A DNA stretch of 35,209 bases from JAKQDH01 sp029558835 (GCA_035356615.1 DAOQSN010000046.1:1-35209); one strand, 5' to 3'; counted from the first letter of the stretch, positions 1 to 7,407 are shown. Numbers and translations: made by a program. The notes: generated by a model not told the origin, from the sequence alone.

Positions 1-2
1 AT

Positions 3-18
3 CCCGGATTATTCACCA
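3..18 (+). repeat. Left terminal inverted repeat of the IS1380-like element
   Basis: The sequence CCCGGATTATTCACCA is the inverted complement of 1060-1075 with one mismatch, at the third base from the outer end. Confidence 0.75.
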
Positions 19-109
19 GCTTTGTGGGCGTTGACCTAAACCCGTTCCGTTTCGCGGCGTAAAACAAGCGTGCAGACACACGTAACCCACGGAACGGGAG
101 TAGCACCTC

Positions 110-892
110 ATGGGTGAAGGCCAGGGACGGGCCGGTCAGGCCGGCGGATGGTTGTTTGAGCCCACGTTCAACCGCGCGATCAAGCTGCGGCACGCCGATC
201 CGCGGATCACCTCCGACGCCGGGGCGCTCTTGCTGCGCGAGGCCGATCACCGGCTCGGGCTGACGGCCGACCTGGCGGCGCAGCTCACGGATGATCGGGA
301 TCCGCAGCGTATTCGCTACGAGCAGGTCGAGTTGCTCCGCCAGCACGTATACGCGTTGGCCCTGGGCTACGCGCACCAGGACGACCAGGACGCCTTGGCC
401 CACGATGTGGCCATGAAGCTGTCCGTCTGGGACCGCCCGGGCCGGCAGGGACCGCACGAACGGCTGGCCAGTCAGCCGTCGGACTGGCGGCTGATCGACC
501 GGCTGGCGAGTCCGTCCAATCGCCGGGCGTTGCGGGCGGGACTCGGTGAATGCGTGGCGCGCCACCAGCGGGCCGCGGGGCGTGGGTGCAAGGTCACGCA
601 CGGGACACTCGACATCGATCCGTTCCCGATCGAGGTGCATGGCCGGCAGGAAGGCGGGGCGTACCACGGTTACTACCGCCGGACGATCTACCATCCGCTG
701 GTGGCCAGCTTCAGCGCGGCGGGCGTGCTGTGGGACCGGCTACTGGCGCGGATTGAGCGGTGGTGGCAACCGTACCGTCTGCCGACCGGGCGACGTGGTG
801 CCGAGTGCGTCTGGGGTCGGTCGGGGCCGCGGCCTCGGCGTTGGGTGCCGCCGCCACGGCATGCGCATGTGAGCCTCGTCCTGCGTGAGTGA
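110..892 (+). pseudogene. Truncated IS1380 family transposase
   Basis: The first 205 or so residues match the N-terminal half of IS1380 transposases. The segment ITSDAGALLLREAD is followed by a helical region and by TLDIDPFPIEVHG...GYYRRTIYHPL, which carries the first catalytic Asp of the RNase H-like DDE core. The last 55 residues (from about 725) no longer resemble the family, and the remaining catalytic residues are absent, so the protein should be inactive. The ATG at 110 follows a GGGAG ribosome-binding site by about 10 nt. The gene lies inside matching terminal repeats, so this is the element's own transposase. It could only move if a full-length copy elsewhere supplies the enzyme. Confidence 0.8.
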
Positions 893-1059
893 TTCCCCCG
901 ACAACCCGGCCCCCGACACTCTCCCCGGCCCCGTGTGGGCCGTGGGGGTAGGGGGTGGTTTGCGCGCAGCGCCGTCCCGCAGGCCTGCTTCCGCCCGTCA
1001 ACCCCCGATCTCGTCCTTGAATGCCCCCGCCGTGGCGCGTTACGCTATCAGCACCGGGA

Positions 1060-1075
1060 TGGTGAATAATCCCGG
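1060..1075 (-). repeat. Right terminal inverted repeat of the IS1380-like element
   Basis: The plus strand reads TGGTGAATAATCCCGG, the inverted partner of 3-18. Sulfatase-like coding sequence begins immediately after it. Confidence 0.75.
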
Positions 1076-1076
1076 T

Positions 1077-1556
1077 TTACCGCACGGACCGTTCATTTTC
1101 GATCGGCATGGAGTGAATACGCAAGTGCGGGCGCAGTTCCCCGTCCACTTCAACAAGGATGACGCCGGCGTGTTCCGCTGCGCCTCAACCGACAACCACG
1201 TGCGCCGCTACCGTCACAACCTCCGCTACCTGGACACCGTGATGGGGGAATTGGTGGGGGCCTTGAAGGACGCGGGCCGGTTCGACGAGACGCTCCTGAT
1301 TCTGACCGCCGACCACAACTGGCGAGTGGATCCGCAGTTCGCGCATTTCTACACCGAGCAGGGTCTGGCTCTGGGGCAGTTCACGGCTCTGGACCCCATG
1401 CCCCACGAGCTTACGCACGTACCCCTGATCATCAAACGCCCGCGTCAGACCCGACCGGAGATCATCACCGAGGCTTTTCGGCTGGTCGATCTGCAGAATG
1501 TGATCGGCCCGGCAGCAACCACGCTGGACAGGACGGCGCGCGTGGGAAACCCGTAG
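1077..1556 (+). pseudogene. Sulfatase/alkaline-phosphatase-type hydrolase, C-terminal fragment
   Basis: The frame resumes right at the IS right end (LPHGPFIFDRHGVNTQ) and continues for about 160 residues. The motif YLDTVMGELVGALKDAG followed by LLILTADHNW is typical of the C-terminal half of sulfatases and related phosphohydrolases, where the Asp-His of TADH binds metal. THVPLIIKRP is also characteristic of the family. The N-terminal part with the nucleophilic Ser/Cys/Thr is missing, cut off by the IS1380-like element, so no active enzyme is expected. The open frame extends upstream through the IS end to 885, but that part is IS sequence. Substrate cannot be inferred. Confidence 0.7.
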
Positions 1557-1660
1557 AGTGCAGGGCGAACCAGCGGCCGACTCCAAGACACCCCCAATTC
1601 GCTCGGGACCCCTTGTCGGGCCGCCCCTTGGCGGTTTGCCGCCATTCTGCGCAAAACCCC

Positions 1661-1689
1661 GTCGTGGCCAGATGTCGGTTGCCCTTATA
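1661..1689 (+). repeat. 29-nt direct repeat, copy of the right-end motif
   Basis: Matches 11089-11117 at 27 of 29 positions in the same orientation, including the shared segment TGTCGGTTGCCCTTATA. It lies just outside the inferred left end, so it may be a remnant of the right end of another copy. Confidence 0.7.
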
Positions 1690-1699
1690 CCCCCGTTTC

Positions 1700-1711
1700 T
1701 ATGAAAGAAAC
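1700..1711 (+). repeat. Left terminal inverted repeat of the Mu-like element
   Basis: TATGAAAGAAAC is the exact inverted complement of 11118-11129. Confidence 0.65.
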
Positions 1712-1789
1712 GGGGTTTTGCGCAAAATGGCCGCAAATCGCTAAGTAGCGGTGGGAGCGGGGGTACGGGCGGTTTTGAGGGCATTTCGT

Positions 1790-1881
1790 ACTTGGCCACG
1801 TTTACAGTGCGCAGAGACGCGAAACCGGCCTGGGGATAGCGCCAGGGCGGTGTCTTTTTCGCCAAAACCGATTTGTCGCCA
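1790..1881 (-). repeat. Left subterminal transposase-site-like motifs
   Basis: ACTTGGCCACG (1790-1800) is the exact inverse of the start of the right-end site at 11091. AACCGATTTGTCGCCA (1866-1881) resembles the inverse of the other right-end site with a two-base insertion. Binding by the transposase is an inference from repetition and orientation. Confidence 0.45.
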
Positions 1882-2065
1882 TGTTTCTCGCCACTTGTGC
1901 GGCCGCGTCTACCGCGTGCGCCCGTGTACGCGGCGCGGCGGTTTCCAGCAGGGCTGTACGCGGGGAGGCGTCGGGGAGGGGCCGGCCGGCGGGGATCGGG
2001 GCGGGGGACCGGGGGTCCGGGGCGGACGTTTGGGGGCGGGTTGAAGGGGGTGCGATGGGCGTTCG

Positions 2066-2099
2066 CGGAAACAACAACGGCCCCTTCGAGGGGCCGTTG
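2066..2099 (-). terminator. Rho-independent terminator of the capsid operon
   Basis: A perfect 11-bp stem (2075-2085 with 2089-2099) closes a TCG loop. On the minus strand it is followed by TTGTTT. It lies downstream of the minus-strand genes that end at 2422. Confidence 0.65.
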
Positions 2100-2421
2100 C
2101 CGCGACAGCTACCGACGAGTCGAACTCACTCCATTCGTGCCAGCGTGGATAGCCCGCCCAACGTGGGCGTACACCAGCAGCGTACCACGGACGCGGCCGG
2201 GGGCAAGGGGATCGGCGGCTGCGGGGATCGGCGGCCGCCGGCGGGGGTGCGCAGGCCATGCTTTCCCGACCGCCGGGGCCGCCAAGAGCCAGCAGGGAGC
2301 GGGGCGGGGAGTTGCTCAGAGCCACCCCGCAGCACCTGCCCGGATCGGGGCGAAACGGCGCGGCACTGGGCGGGTGCCTAGTGCCGTGCCGCTGTGGTAC
2401 CCCAACGACAAACGCTGAGAC

Positions 2422-2676
2422 TCATACACCGCGACCGCGGGCGCCAGAATCCAGAAGCCGGCGCAGGCGTTCCACTTCGCTGGCGGCCGTCTCGCACAGC
2501 TCGGCAAGCGGCACGTCCGTGGACGCCCCGAGAACCTGGCGGAGCCGATCGGCGCCGAAGGGGGGCTGCTTGACCGGCTGCTGCGGGCCGTGCCCACGTC
2601 GCAGGGAGCGCGACGGCGGCGCGACGATCGTCACCGGCTCAGATTCACGGTCTCGGACTCTCCGCATGCTCGGCAT
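2422..2676 (-). CDS. Small phage-type protein of unknown function
   Basis: This 84-residue protein is the last gene of the minus-strand operon, 42 nt downstream of the capsid gene. The ATG at 2676 follows GGAG by 8 nt, and the same AACGGAG leader precedes the capsid gene, which supports this start over the upstream one at 2712. The N-terminal 30 residues are basic. The C-terminal half (DRLRQVLGASTDVPLAELCETAASEVERLRRLL) is predicted helical. I recognise no family. From its place after a major head gene it could be a head-completion or decoration-type protein, but nothing in the sequence proves it. Confidence 0.5.
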   Translation of the reverse strand: MPSMRRVRDRESEPVTIVAPPSRSLRRGHGPQQPVKQPPFGADRLRQVLGASTDVPLAELCETAASEVERLRRLLDSGARGRGV

Positions 2677-2718
2677 GGTAGCGTCTCCGTTGCTGGTGCC
2701 AGCGGGTGGCACCGGGGC

Positions 2719-3642
2719 TTACGTGAACGTGTGCTTGACCGCGCCCGACCAGCGGCCGTAGGTCATTTTGTGACGGTCGCGCGCGCCCCAGACGTAGGTC
2801 TCACTGTAGAACGCGCTGTCGCTGCCGCGCTCTCTGGCCTCGAACTCGATGGGGTCGCGGTCGAGCCAGATAAACGGGCAAATGGGGGTATCCGCCTTCA
2901 GCAGGTACCACTCCGCCGTTTCCGACACAAGCCACGGCATGACGATCAGGTCGGCCGCGCCCTTGAGTACGTTGTCGGTGGCAGCAATCACGGTTCCGCC
3001 CAGCGCTGTGAGCGCGACCATGTACATGTTCGGCGGGACCACGGCCACGAGCCCCGTGGGCGCCAAGTTGAGCATGTTGCCGCGGTCATCCTTGAAACCG
3101 AGGATCCGCTGGATTGCCGTGGCCAGGGCTTCCTGAAACTCTGCCACGGTGGGTTGCGTGCCGGTCGCGGCGGCGCTGGTCTGCGTGTTATCCTGCGCGC
3201 CGGACTCGAACGATTCGTGCGATGCCGAGAAGAACGGCACACCGTCGTAGCTGTTGTACCCCGCCTCGTCGCCGTGGATCAGGAGCTGCGAGATTTCGTA
3301 GTCCTTAAACGTCGCGGCGGCTTGCGCCATTTCCTGCACGCGGGCGCGAATCTGCCCGGTCTGGTCATCGTCGAACTCGCTGCGCGTGGCAGAGCATGTA
3401 CATTCGTACACTTCGCTGGCCACGTCGTAGCTCTCGACGGCGAGCGTCTGAATCCGGCGGCCGTCGCTCAGCATCTGCCTCATGCTCGGAAGATGGCCCA
3501 AGAAGCGGAACTGCTCGACGGCCGTCCGGCTCTGGATGCGTGTGGCGAGGCGCAGGTAGTGCTGTGGGGCCCGCGCCATGCTCTCGAAAAACTCTCCGCG
3601 GATTCCCGCGGCCATCAAGGCGTCTTTGCTGTTAACGGTCAT
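2719..3642 (-). CDS. Mu gpT-like major capsid protein
   Basis: The 307-residue product matches the Mu-like major head subunit (gpT) family. Visible features are an N-terminal helical region (ALMAAGIRGEFFESM), a central GDEAGYNSYDGVPFFSASH segment and the C-terminal block SETYVWGARDRHKMTYGRW, which is typical of gpT proteins. Members of this family assemble the icosahedral head and have the HK97-type fold. Length is normal for the family. An upstream GTG at 3651 is in frame, but the ATG at 3642 has GGAG at an 8-nt spacing and is preferred. It is the middle gene of a three-gene minus-strand operon. The head protease/scaffold gene that normally precedes gpT is absent. Confidence 0.8.
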   Translation of the reverse strand: MTVNSKDALMAAGIRGEFFESMARAPQHYLRLATRIQSRTAVEQFRFLGHLPSMRQMLSDGRRIQTLAVESYDVASEVYECTCSATRSEFDDDQTGQIRARVQEMAQAAATFKDYEISQLLIHGDEAGYNSYDGVPFFSASHESFESGAQDNTQTSAAATGTQPTVAEFQEALATAIQRILGFKDDRGNMLNLAPTGLVAVVPPNMYMVALTALGGTVIAATDNVLKGAADLIVMPWLVSETAEWYLLKADTPICPFIWLDRDPIEFEARERGSDSAFYSETYVWGARDRHKMTYGRWSGAVKHTFT

Positions 3643-3691
3643 GGTGTGCACTCCGTTGCACTGTTACGATGCCAGCGTCCCTGCGATAGCA

Positions 3692-4225
3692 TCATCCCTT
3701 CGGGGCCTCAGTCTCGCTTTCCGGCAGCAGTCCCAACTTGCGTCGCAGACCTTCCGGTAGTTCGGCTATCTCCTCAGGCGTAGCGGAGGCTGCCGGTGAG
3801 GCGTCGGGGTTCCGCATCCCTTCCGCCCAGTAGTCGAGCAGGCCGTCAAGGGCGTTCGGCCCGCGTGCGAAGACTTGCTGCCAAGCCCACTGTCTGTGTT
3901 GGGCGACGCTGTACTCCCGACGACTCGGTAGCTGGGCGCCCTTCGGCAGCGTCTCCGCTTGCACGGTCATCCGGGCCTGGGCGCACAAAAGCTGCTGCTC
4001 GGCGAACTTGAGCGGGACGTCCGCAATGCTCATTTCGCCCTTCTCCAGGGCGACAGCCCAGCGCATCCAGCAGCTCTCCGGGCCGGCGGGACCTTCCGCG
4101 AAGAAGTAAGCGAGAAACGCCGCGATGGCTTGGCGCGTGAAGGTGGCGCCTTTCTCACGCTCCTGCCACTGAATCAGACGGTACAGGTCCTCGGGGACCA
4201 TGAGACCCTTCTGCACCTTCGCCAT
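3692..4225 (-). CDS. Hypothetical phage protein, first gene of the capsid operon
   Basis: This 177-residue protein has no family I can name. The start at 4225 is fixed by GGGAGG located 8 nt upstream; an upstream in-frame start at 4267 has no such site. The N-terminal 45 residues (KGLMVPEDLYRLIQWQEREKG...) resemble the strand-helix layout of ribbon-helix-helix or small DNA-binding proteins. The middle is helical, and the C-terminus is Ala/Pro/Glu-rich with EEIAELPEGLRRKLGL. It is the first gene downstream of the divergent control region, so a regulatory or packaging-related role is possible but unproven. Confidence 0.6.
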   Translation of the reverse strand: MAKVQKGLMVPEDLYRLIQWQEREKGATFTRQAIAAFLAYFFAEGPAGPESCWMRWAVALEKGEMSIADVPLKFAEQQLLCAQARMTVQAETLPKGAQLPSRREYSVAQHRQWAWQQVFARGPNALDGLLDYWAEGMRNPDASPAASATPEEIAELPEGLRRKLGLLPESETEAPKG

Positions 4226-4363
4226 AGCCCGCGCCTCCCTGGGTCCAACTTCGACGGTCATGCGCACTCCCCCGTGAGGATTCTATCGTACCGATTCAGT
4301 CCCGACACGTCAGAGCTTCGGGCTTGCCTCTGGCCTTCTATCCTGGCCGGATCGGAAAGTCAA

Positions 4364-4391
4364 GATAATTCTGGACAGATTCAGAATTATC
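4364..4391. promoter_or_regulatory. Perfect 10+10 operator-like palindrome
   Basis: GATAATTCTG (4364-4373) and CAGAATTATC (4382-4391) are exact inverted complements separated by 8 nt. The palindrome sits in the AT-rich gap between the divergent operons and overlaps the plus-strand promoter. A dimeric repressor such as the XRE protein at 7163 is a natural candidate ligand (inference). Confidence 0.7.
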
Positions 4392-4400
4392 GAGTATTAT
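4372..4400 (+). promoter_or_regulatory. Sigma-70-type promoter of the plus-strand operon
   Basis: TGGACA (4372-4377) and TATTAT (4395-4400) are separated by exactly 17 nt, and each differs by one base from the consensus. The right half of the palindrome fills part of the spacer, so repressor binding would occlude RNA polymerase. Transcription would begin near 4407, almost on the first possible start codon of the next gene. Confidence 0.6.
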
Positions 4401-4407
4401 ATGCCTA

Positions 4408-4947
4408 GTGGGGTGCGGCTGTGGGCTGGCCGCTGGGACGCTAGGGAAGCGGAAAGCGGGAGCACCTGGCGCGGCTGGAGCGACGAAAACGGTGAAAACA
4501 CTCGGGAAAAACGGGGATTCGCGGCGGGGCGGCGCGTCCGGGGTACCGGGCCGCGCCGGCGGGCACGTGCCCGCCGGGGAGGGGTACGAGTTGGTCATAG
4601 GGAGCTTGGTAGCCCTGCCCGAGGCAGCCGCGACGCTCGCCGGGGGCCAGACGGCCAGCCTGGCGGTCCTGGGGGCGGGTCGGTCGGGGGCGCCGGTGGC
4701 GGTGGACCAGGCGGAGCCGGTGACCGTTGACCTGGCCGACCTGGCCCGGCGGGTGGAGGCCCTTCGGCGGACGGCCACGATCCGGGCCGCCTGTGGCGAC
4801 GTTTTGTCCTGCGGGTCGGTGGCACTCCGCTTCTGCACGTTGGAGGCTTTCGTAGCGGGCGAGCTGGAGCGGGCCGGGCTCGACCGGAAGCTCACGGCGG
4901 ACGACCTGGCGTTGATTGCGAGCGAACGAGTGCGGGCGGCGGGCTGA
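4408..4947 (+). CDS. Hypothetical protein upstream of the tape-measure gene
   Basis: The open frame gives up to 179 residues. The first 60 are Gly/Ala/Lys-rich and low in complexity. The last 85 (VDLADLARRVEALRRTATIRAACG...LTADDLALIASERVRAAG) look like a genuine helical domain. Because the predicted transcript starts at about 4407, the GTG at 4408 would be leaderless. Better starts may be the GTG at 4492 (GGAG 11 nt upstream) or a TTG near 4592 behind GGAGGGG. It ends 39 nt before the tape-measure-like gene. That is the place of tail-assembly chaperone genes in many phages, but no sequence proof of that role is seen. Confidence 0.5.
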   Translation: MGCGCGLAAGTLGKRKAGAPGAAGATKTVKTLGKNGDSRRGGASGVPGRAGGHVPAGEGYELVIGSLVALPEAAATLAGGQTASLAVLGAGRSGAPVAVDQAEPVTVDLADLARRVEALRRTATIRAACGDVLSCGSVALRFCTLEAFVAGELERAGLDRKLTADDLALIASERVRAAG

Positions 4948-4986
4948 TCCGCAGATTCCGCAGATTTCGCAGACAGAGGACAGAGC

Positions 4987-6420
4987 ATGCCGGACCAAAA
5001 ACTCACCCTGAAAGCTGAAGTGACCGGGGCAGATCAGGCTGCGCAAGAAGTGCAAAGGCTCGATGCGGCGGTCAAGCACGTACAGCAGACCGCCGCGGGG
5101 ACTGCACCGCAGACCGCTGAGCTGCGCACGGCCGTCGATGGGGTGGCCGACGCGAGCAAGGACGCGAAGGGGCCGCTTGAAGGCATCGCGGTCGCCGAGC
5201 AGAAGGCGGCCGTCACCGGCGAGCAGTGGGCTGTAGTACTGAATCGTCTTATGCCCGGTTTGGGTTCGCTCGCCATTTCGCTCCATCGCGTCGTCGGCGC
5301 GCTGGGTGAAGCAGGAAACGCCGAAATCACTTTCACGGGCATTGCCAAAAAACTCAGCGAAGCGGTCGCGGGCAACGCGGACGCGATGAAGCTGCTCGGC
5401 GCGGGCACCGCGGCCTACCTGGCCGTGCGCCACCTCCAGCAGGTCTGGGCTGGGCTGAAGGACGAGGTGGTAGCCACGTCGCGGGCCGTCGCGGACTTCG
5501 CCAATTTACAAAGCAGCGCACAGGCGCGGGCGATTGCACTGCAGGAAGACTTGGGCAAAGCAATCGACGCGACTGGCAAGGCCGTCGATGCTCAGACGCG
5601 CAAGGCGGCCGCACGAGCGGCCGAGCGTCTGACGGCGGGCGGTGCGGATCGGGCGGTGGCGATCGAGTTGACGGCCGGCCTGGTTGGCGGGGGTTTATTG
5701 GGCGGGGAGGGCGGGGCGGACGCAGACCAGCGACTGCCGCTGATGGCGCAAATCCTCGCGGCGGGCGGGCACGATGCCGAGCGGTTGCGGCGGCGTATGC
5801 AGCGGGGGGATCGAACCGGCATCGAAGCGCTGTTGCGGGGGTCCGCTGGGCGCACCGCGGCGGTCAATCTGCAAGCCCGCGAGCGGCTGGACGCGGAAAT
5901 CGCGGCGTCGGCGCTGTCTGCGCTGCGCAGTGGCGTGTTCATGCACGGCTGGGCGCTCGATCCGAAGCTGCTCGCGGGTCTATCGCCGGCGGCCGCCCAG
6001 ACGACTTCGCCCACAGCCGGCCTGGAACGCGAGATCGGGCGCGTGGCCCCAGAGGTTGATGCGGGCACGGCTGCCGTGAAGCTGGTCCAACTACAAGCCC
6101 TGCTCGCCAACCCGGAGAGCGCTGAGCTACTGACATCGGACCGTGGGCGGTCGATTGCGGATCGGGCCGATCTTCTGGAGCGGCTCAACTGGGCACTGAA
6201 GGAAAAGGGCATCACGGAGCAAGTGACATCCGGGGAAATCGCGGAGCTGCACGCCCTATTGCGGAGAGTCACTGAGAGTCTGGAGAGGAAGTCTGGGCCC
6301 ACGAACGTACACGTAACGTTCAATCGGACCAGCTATGACAGGCACGTGGTCGCGCCGGGCGGGCGGCCGCAGAGCGGGCTGGTCGTGGGCGAGGGGCGGA
6401 AAGCGAGTAGGGGAGATTGA
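4987..6420 (+). CDS. Tail tape-measure-like protein
   Basis: The 477-residue protein begins with KLTLKAEVTGADQAAQEVQRL, the type of opening seen in phage tape-measure proteins. Long Ala/Gln/Lys-rich helices that probably form coiled coil follow to about residue 70. Further segments include a small hydrophobic stretch (LMPGLGSLAISLHRVVGALG, 88-107) and a Gly-rich linker (LTAGLVGGGLLGGEGG). Tape-measure proteins set tail length in long-tailed phages. At 477 residues it is short for a Mu-like contractile tail. A GAGGAC site lies about 6 nt upstream of the ATG. No baseplate, tube or sheath genes accompany it, so the assignment rests on composition and N-terminal resemblance. Confidence 0.5.
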   Translation: MPDQKLTLKAEVTGADQAAQEVQRLDAAVKHVQQTAAGTAPQTAELRTAVDGVADASKDAKGPLEGIAVAEQKAAVTGEQWAVVLNRLMPGLGSLAISLHRVVGALGEAGNAEITFTGIAKKLSEAVAGNADAMKLLGAGTAAYLAVRHLQQVWAGLKDEVVATSRAVADFANLQSSAQARAIALQEDLGKAIDATGKAVDAQTRKAAARAAERLTAGGADRAVAIELTAGLVGGGLLGGEGGADADQRLPLMAQILAAGGHDAERLRRRMQRGDRTGIEALLRGSAGRTAAVNLQARERLDAEIAASALSALRSGVFMHGWALDPKLLAGLSPAAAQTTSPTAGLEREIGRVAPEVDAGTAAVKLVQLQALLANPESAELLTSDRGRSIADRADLLERLNWALKEKGITEQVTSGEIAELHALLRRVTESLERKSGPTNVHVTFNRTSYDRHVVAPGGRPQSGLVVGEGRKASRGD

Positions 6421-6473
6421 CGCCGTAACGTTGCGGCGTCAAGCACGGGTCCAAGCTGAGAAGGAGCACGGGC

Positions 6474-6935
6474 ATGGGTAGAACGGCGGTAACAGAGGAT
6501 GAGATCGACGGATTGATCGCGGAGTGCGGGGAGCGGCAGGTGATGTCCAGAGTGGACCGCGACGCCACTTCGGGATTCACTCTCTTGGGGAAGATGACGC
6601 GCCCTGACGGGCGGCTTGAGCCCGAAGCCTTTCCGCAGAGCGTGGAGCCGGACGAATGGCAAACCATCGAGGGGTTGTTGCGCGCGGGCTTCTGCCTGGG
6701 GCACTGGATGGGGGAGGACCTGACCATCTGGCAAGTCTCAGAGATGGTGCGCATCGCCGTCGAAGTACAGAAGCACACGTCGATACCCCTCACGGCGTGG
6801 GCTCAGGTTAACGGGGATACGGCGCTGCTGATTGCGGCCGATCCCGAATGGCTGAAGGCGCACGGAGCGAAGGGCAAGCCGCGCGGAGCGAAGGGCAAGC
6901 CGCGCGGGGCGAAGGGTGTAAAGCGGGGCGCGTGA
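6474..6935 (+). CDS. Hypothetical protein with basic repeat tail
   Basis: This 153-residue protein is of unknown family. GGAGCACGGGC precedes the ATG, giving a good ribosome-binding site. Residues 1-130 look globular and include WMGEDLTIWQVSEMVRIAVEV, a probable helix pair. The C-terminus is a Lys/Arg-rich tail made of two exact GAKGKPR repeats and a third variant, encoded by a 21-nt tandem repeat. Such tails often bind nucleic acid (inference). It lies between the tape-measure-like gene and the transposition genes and is 18 nt from the next gene. Confidence 0.55.
   Translation: MGRTAVTEDEIDGLIAECGERQVMSRVDRDATSGFTLLGKMTRPDGRLEPEAFPQSVEPDEWQTIEGLLRAGFCLGHWMGEDLTIWQVSEMVRIAVEVQKHTSIPLTAWAQVNGDTALLIAADPEWLKAHGAKGKPRGAKGKPRGAKGVKRGA
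6864..6921 (+). repeat. In-frame 21-nt tandem repeat
   Basis: Two identical 21-nt units (6864-6884 and 6885-6905) are followed by a diverged third copy. They encode the GAKGKPR tail, and length variation by slippage is plausible. Confidence 0.8.
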
Positions 6936-6953
6936 GAAAGGACCAGGTGCACG

Positions 6954-7166
6954 ATGATTGCGAGCAACAAGCGGACGAACAACGGGGGGTGCAAGCAACC
7001 AACGCGAGCGGAGTTGGTCGAGGAGATCATTTCGGGCTGTGAGTGTTTGTCCGATGGGCTCCTCGAACTGCTCGCGTGCATGCTCAGCGACCACCTGGCG
7101 GGACAAAGGAGCCCGCGCACGAGGCGCGTGGCCAGTCGGCTGGGTAGGCCGGAGTTGGCGGAATGA
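6954..7166 (+). CDS. Small protein translationally coupled to the XRE regulator
   Basis: This 70-residue protein is of unknown family. Its middle (TRAELVEEIISGCECLSDGLLELLACMLSDHLAG) is acidic to hydrophobic and helical. The TGA stop overlaps the ATG of the next gene (ATGA at 7163), an arrangement that supports it as a real gene. The ribosome-binding site AGGA is distant (about 11 nt). A long frame overlapping it in another phase (from 6958) is the read-through upstream of the transposase and is not used here. Confidence 0.5.
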   Translation: MIASNKRTNNGGCKQPTRAELVEEIISGCECLSDGLLELLACMLSDHLAGQRSPRTRRVASRLGRPELAE

Positions 7167-7402
7167 TGGAGCAACTGGATCGAAAGGCGATTGCGGAGCG
7201 GATTCGGACCACGGCTCAACGGCGCTGGCCGCGACGGGCCTGGCTGCGCTCGTTCAGCAAGGCGACGGGCATCCCGCATGCGGCGCTGGCCATGCATACG
7301 ACTGGAGTCCGCATCCCGAAGCTGCTCAGCCTCATCCGTATCGCCCGAGTGCTCAGGCGGTCGGTCGATTGGATTCTGACCGGGCGTTCCGGCCGCGGAT
7401 AG
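7163..7402 (+). CDS. XRE/Cro-type HTH regulator
   Basis: The 79-residue protein is little more than one helix-turn-helix domain. After AIAERIRTTAQRRW comes FSKATGIPHAALAMHTTGVRIPKLLSLIRIARVL, with the HTH at about residues 30-65, ending in SVDWILTG. The DWLLTG-type end is typical of XRE/CI-like phage repressors. The ATG follows GGAG by 8 nt and overlaps the previous stop. Its place just before the transposase resembles the repressor/Ner position in Mu-like phages. The perfect palindrome at 4364-4391 is a plausible operator. Self-regulation of the operon is an inference. Confidence 0.7.
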   Translation: MMEQLDRKAIAERIRTTAQRRWPRRAWLRSFSKATGIPHAALAMHTTGVRIPKLLSLIRIARVLRRSVDWILTGRSGRG

Positions 7403-7407
7403 AGAAC

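Larger units (their letters stand above)
3..1075 (+). mobile_element. Internally deleted IS1380-type insertion sequence
   Basis: The segment is bounded by 16-bp inverted repeats (3-18 and 1060-1075, 15 of 16 matching) and holds the start of an IS1380-like transposase. Autonomous IS1380 elements usually run 1.6-2 kb with a transposase of roughly 440-500 residues. This copy is about 1.07 kb and loses recognisable transposase after about residue 205, so an internal deletion joined the 5' half of the gene to the right-end region. The right end directly abuts an open frame that reads as the C-terminal part of a sulfatase, so the element interrupts that gene. Only two bases of left flank are visible, and they do not give a target duplication matching the right flank. 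Confidence 0.75.
1635..1737. repeat. 27-nt imperfect inverted repeat around the left element end
   Basis: Arms 1635-1661 and 1711-1737 match at 25 of 27 positions and share the core GCGCAAAACCCCG. The 49-nt spacer holds the 29-nt right-end-like motif and a small stem formed by GTTTC and GAAAC. If the element begins at about 1700, the right arm is internal and the left arm is external. Confidence 0.65.
1557..2421. other. Non-coding region with the left end of the Mu-like element
   Basis: This 865-nt stretch has no convincing gene. Short open frames on both strands are composition-driven and lack ribosome-binding sites or family motifs. It contains a 27-nt inverted repeat (1635-1661 and 1711-1737), a direct copy of the element's right-end motif (1661-1689), the left terminal repeat (1700-1711), two inverted transposase-site-like motifs (1790-1800 and 1866-1881) and a terminator facing the minus-strand operon (2066-2099). 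Confidence 0.6.

Noticed and set aside
2110..2190. tRNA-like T-arm (GAGTTCGACTC, minus strand)
   Set aside because: No acceptor or anticodon arm of the right spacing could be drawn around it.
2105..2421. Possible further minus-strand gene downstream of the 84-residue protein
   Set aside because: Overlapping frames are Pro/Arg-rich, have no ribosome-binding site or family motif, and lie before the terminator.
6958..7407. N-terminal extension of the transposase frame to 6958
   Set aside because: It overlaps two coupled small genes in other phases and its residues look like an out-of-phase shadow; the ATG at 7408 places the HTH at the N-terminus.
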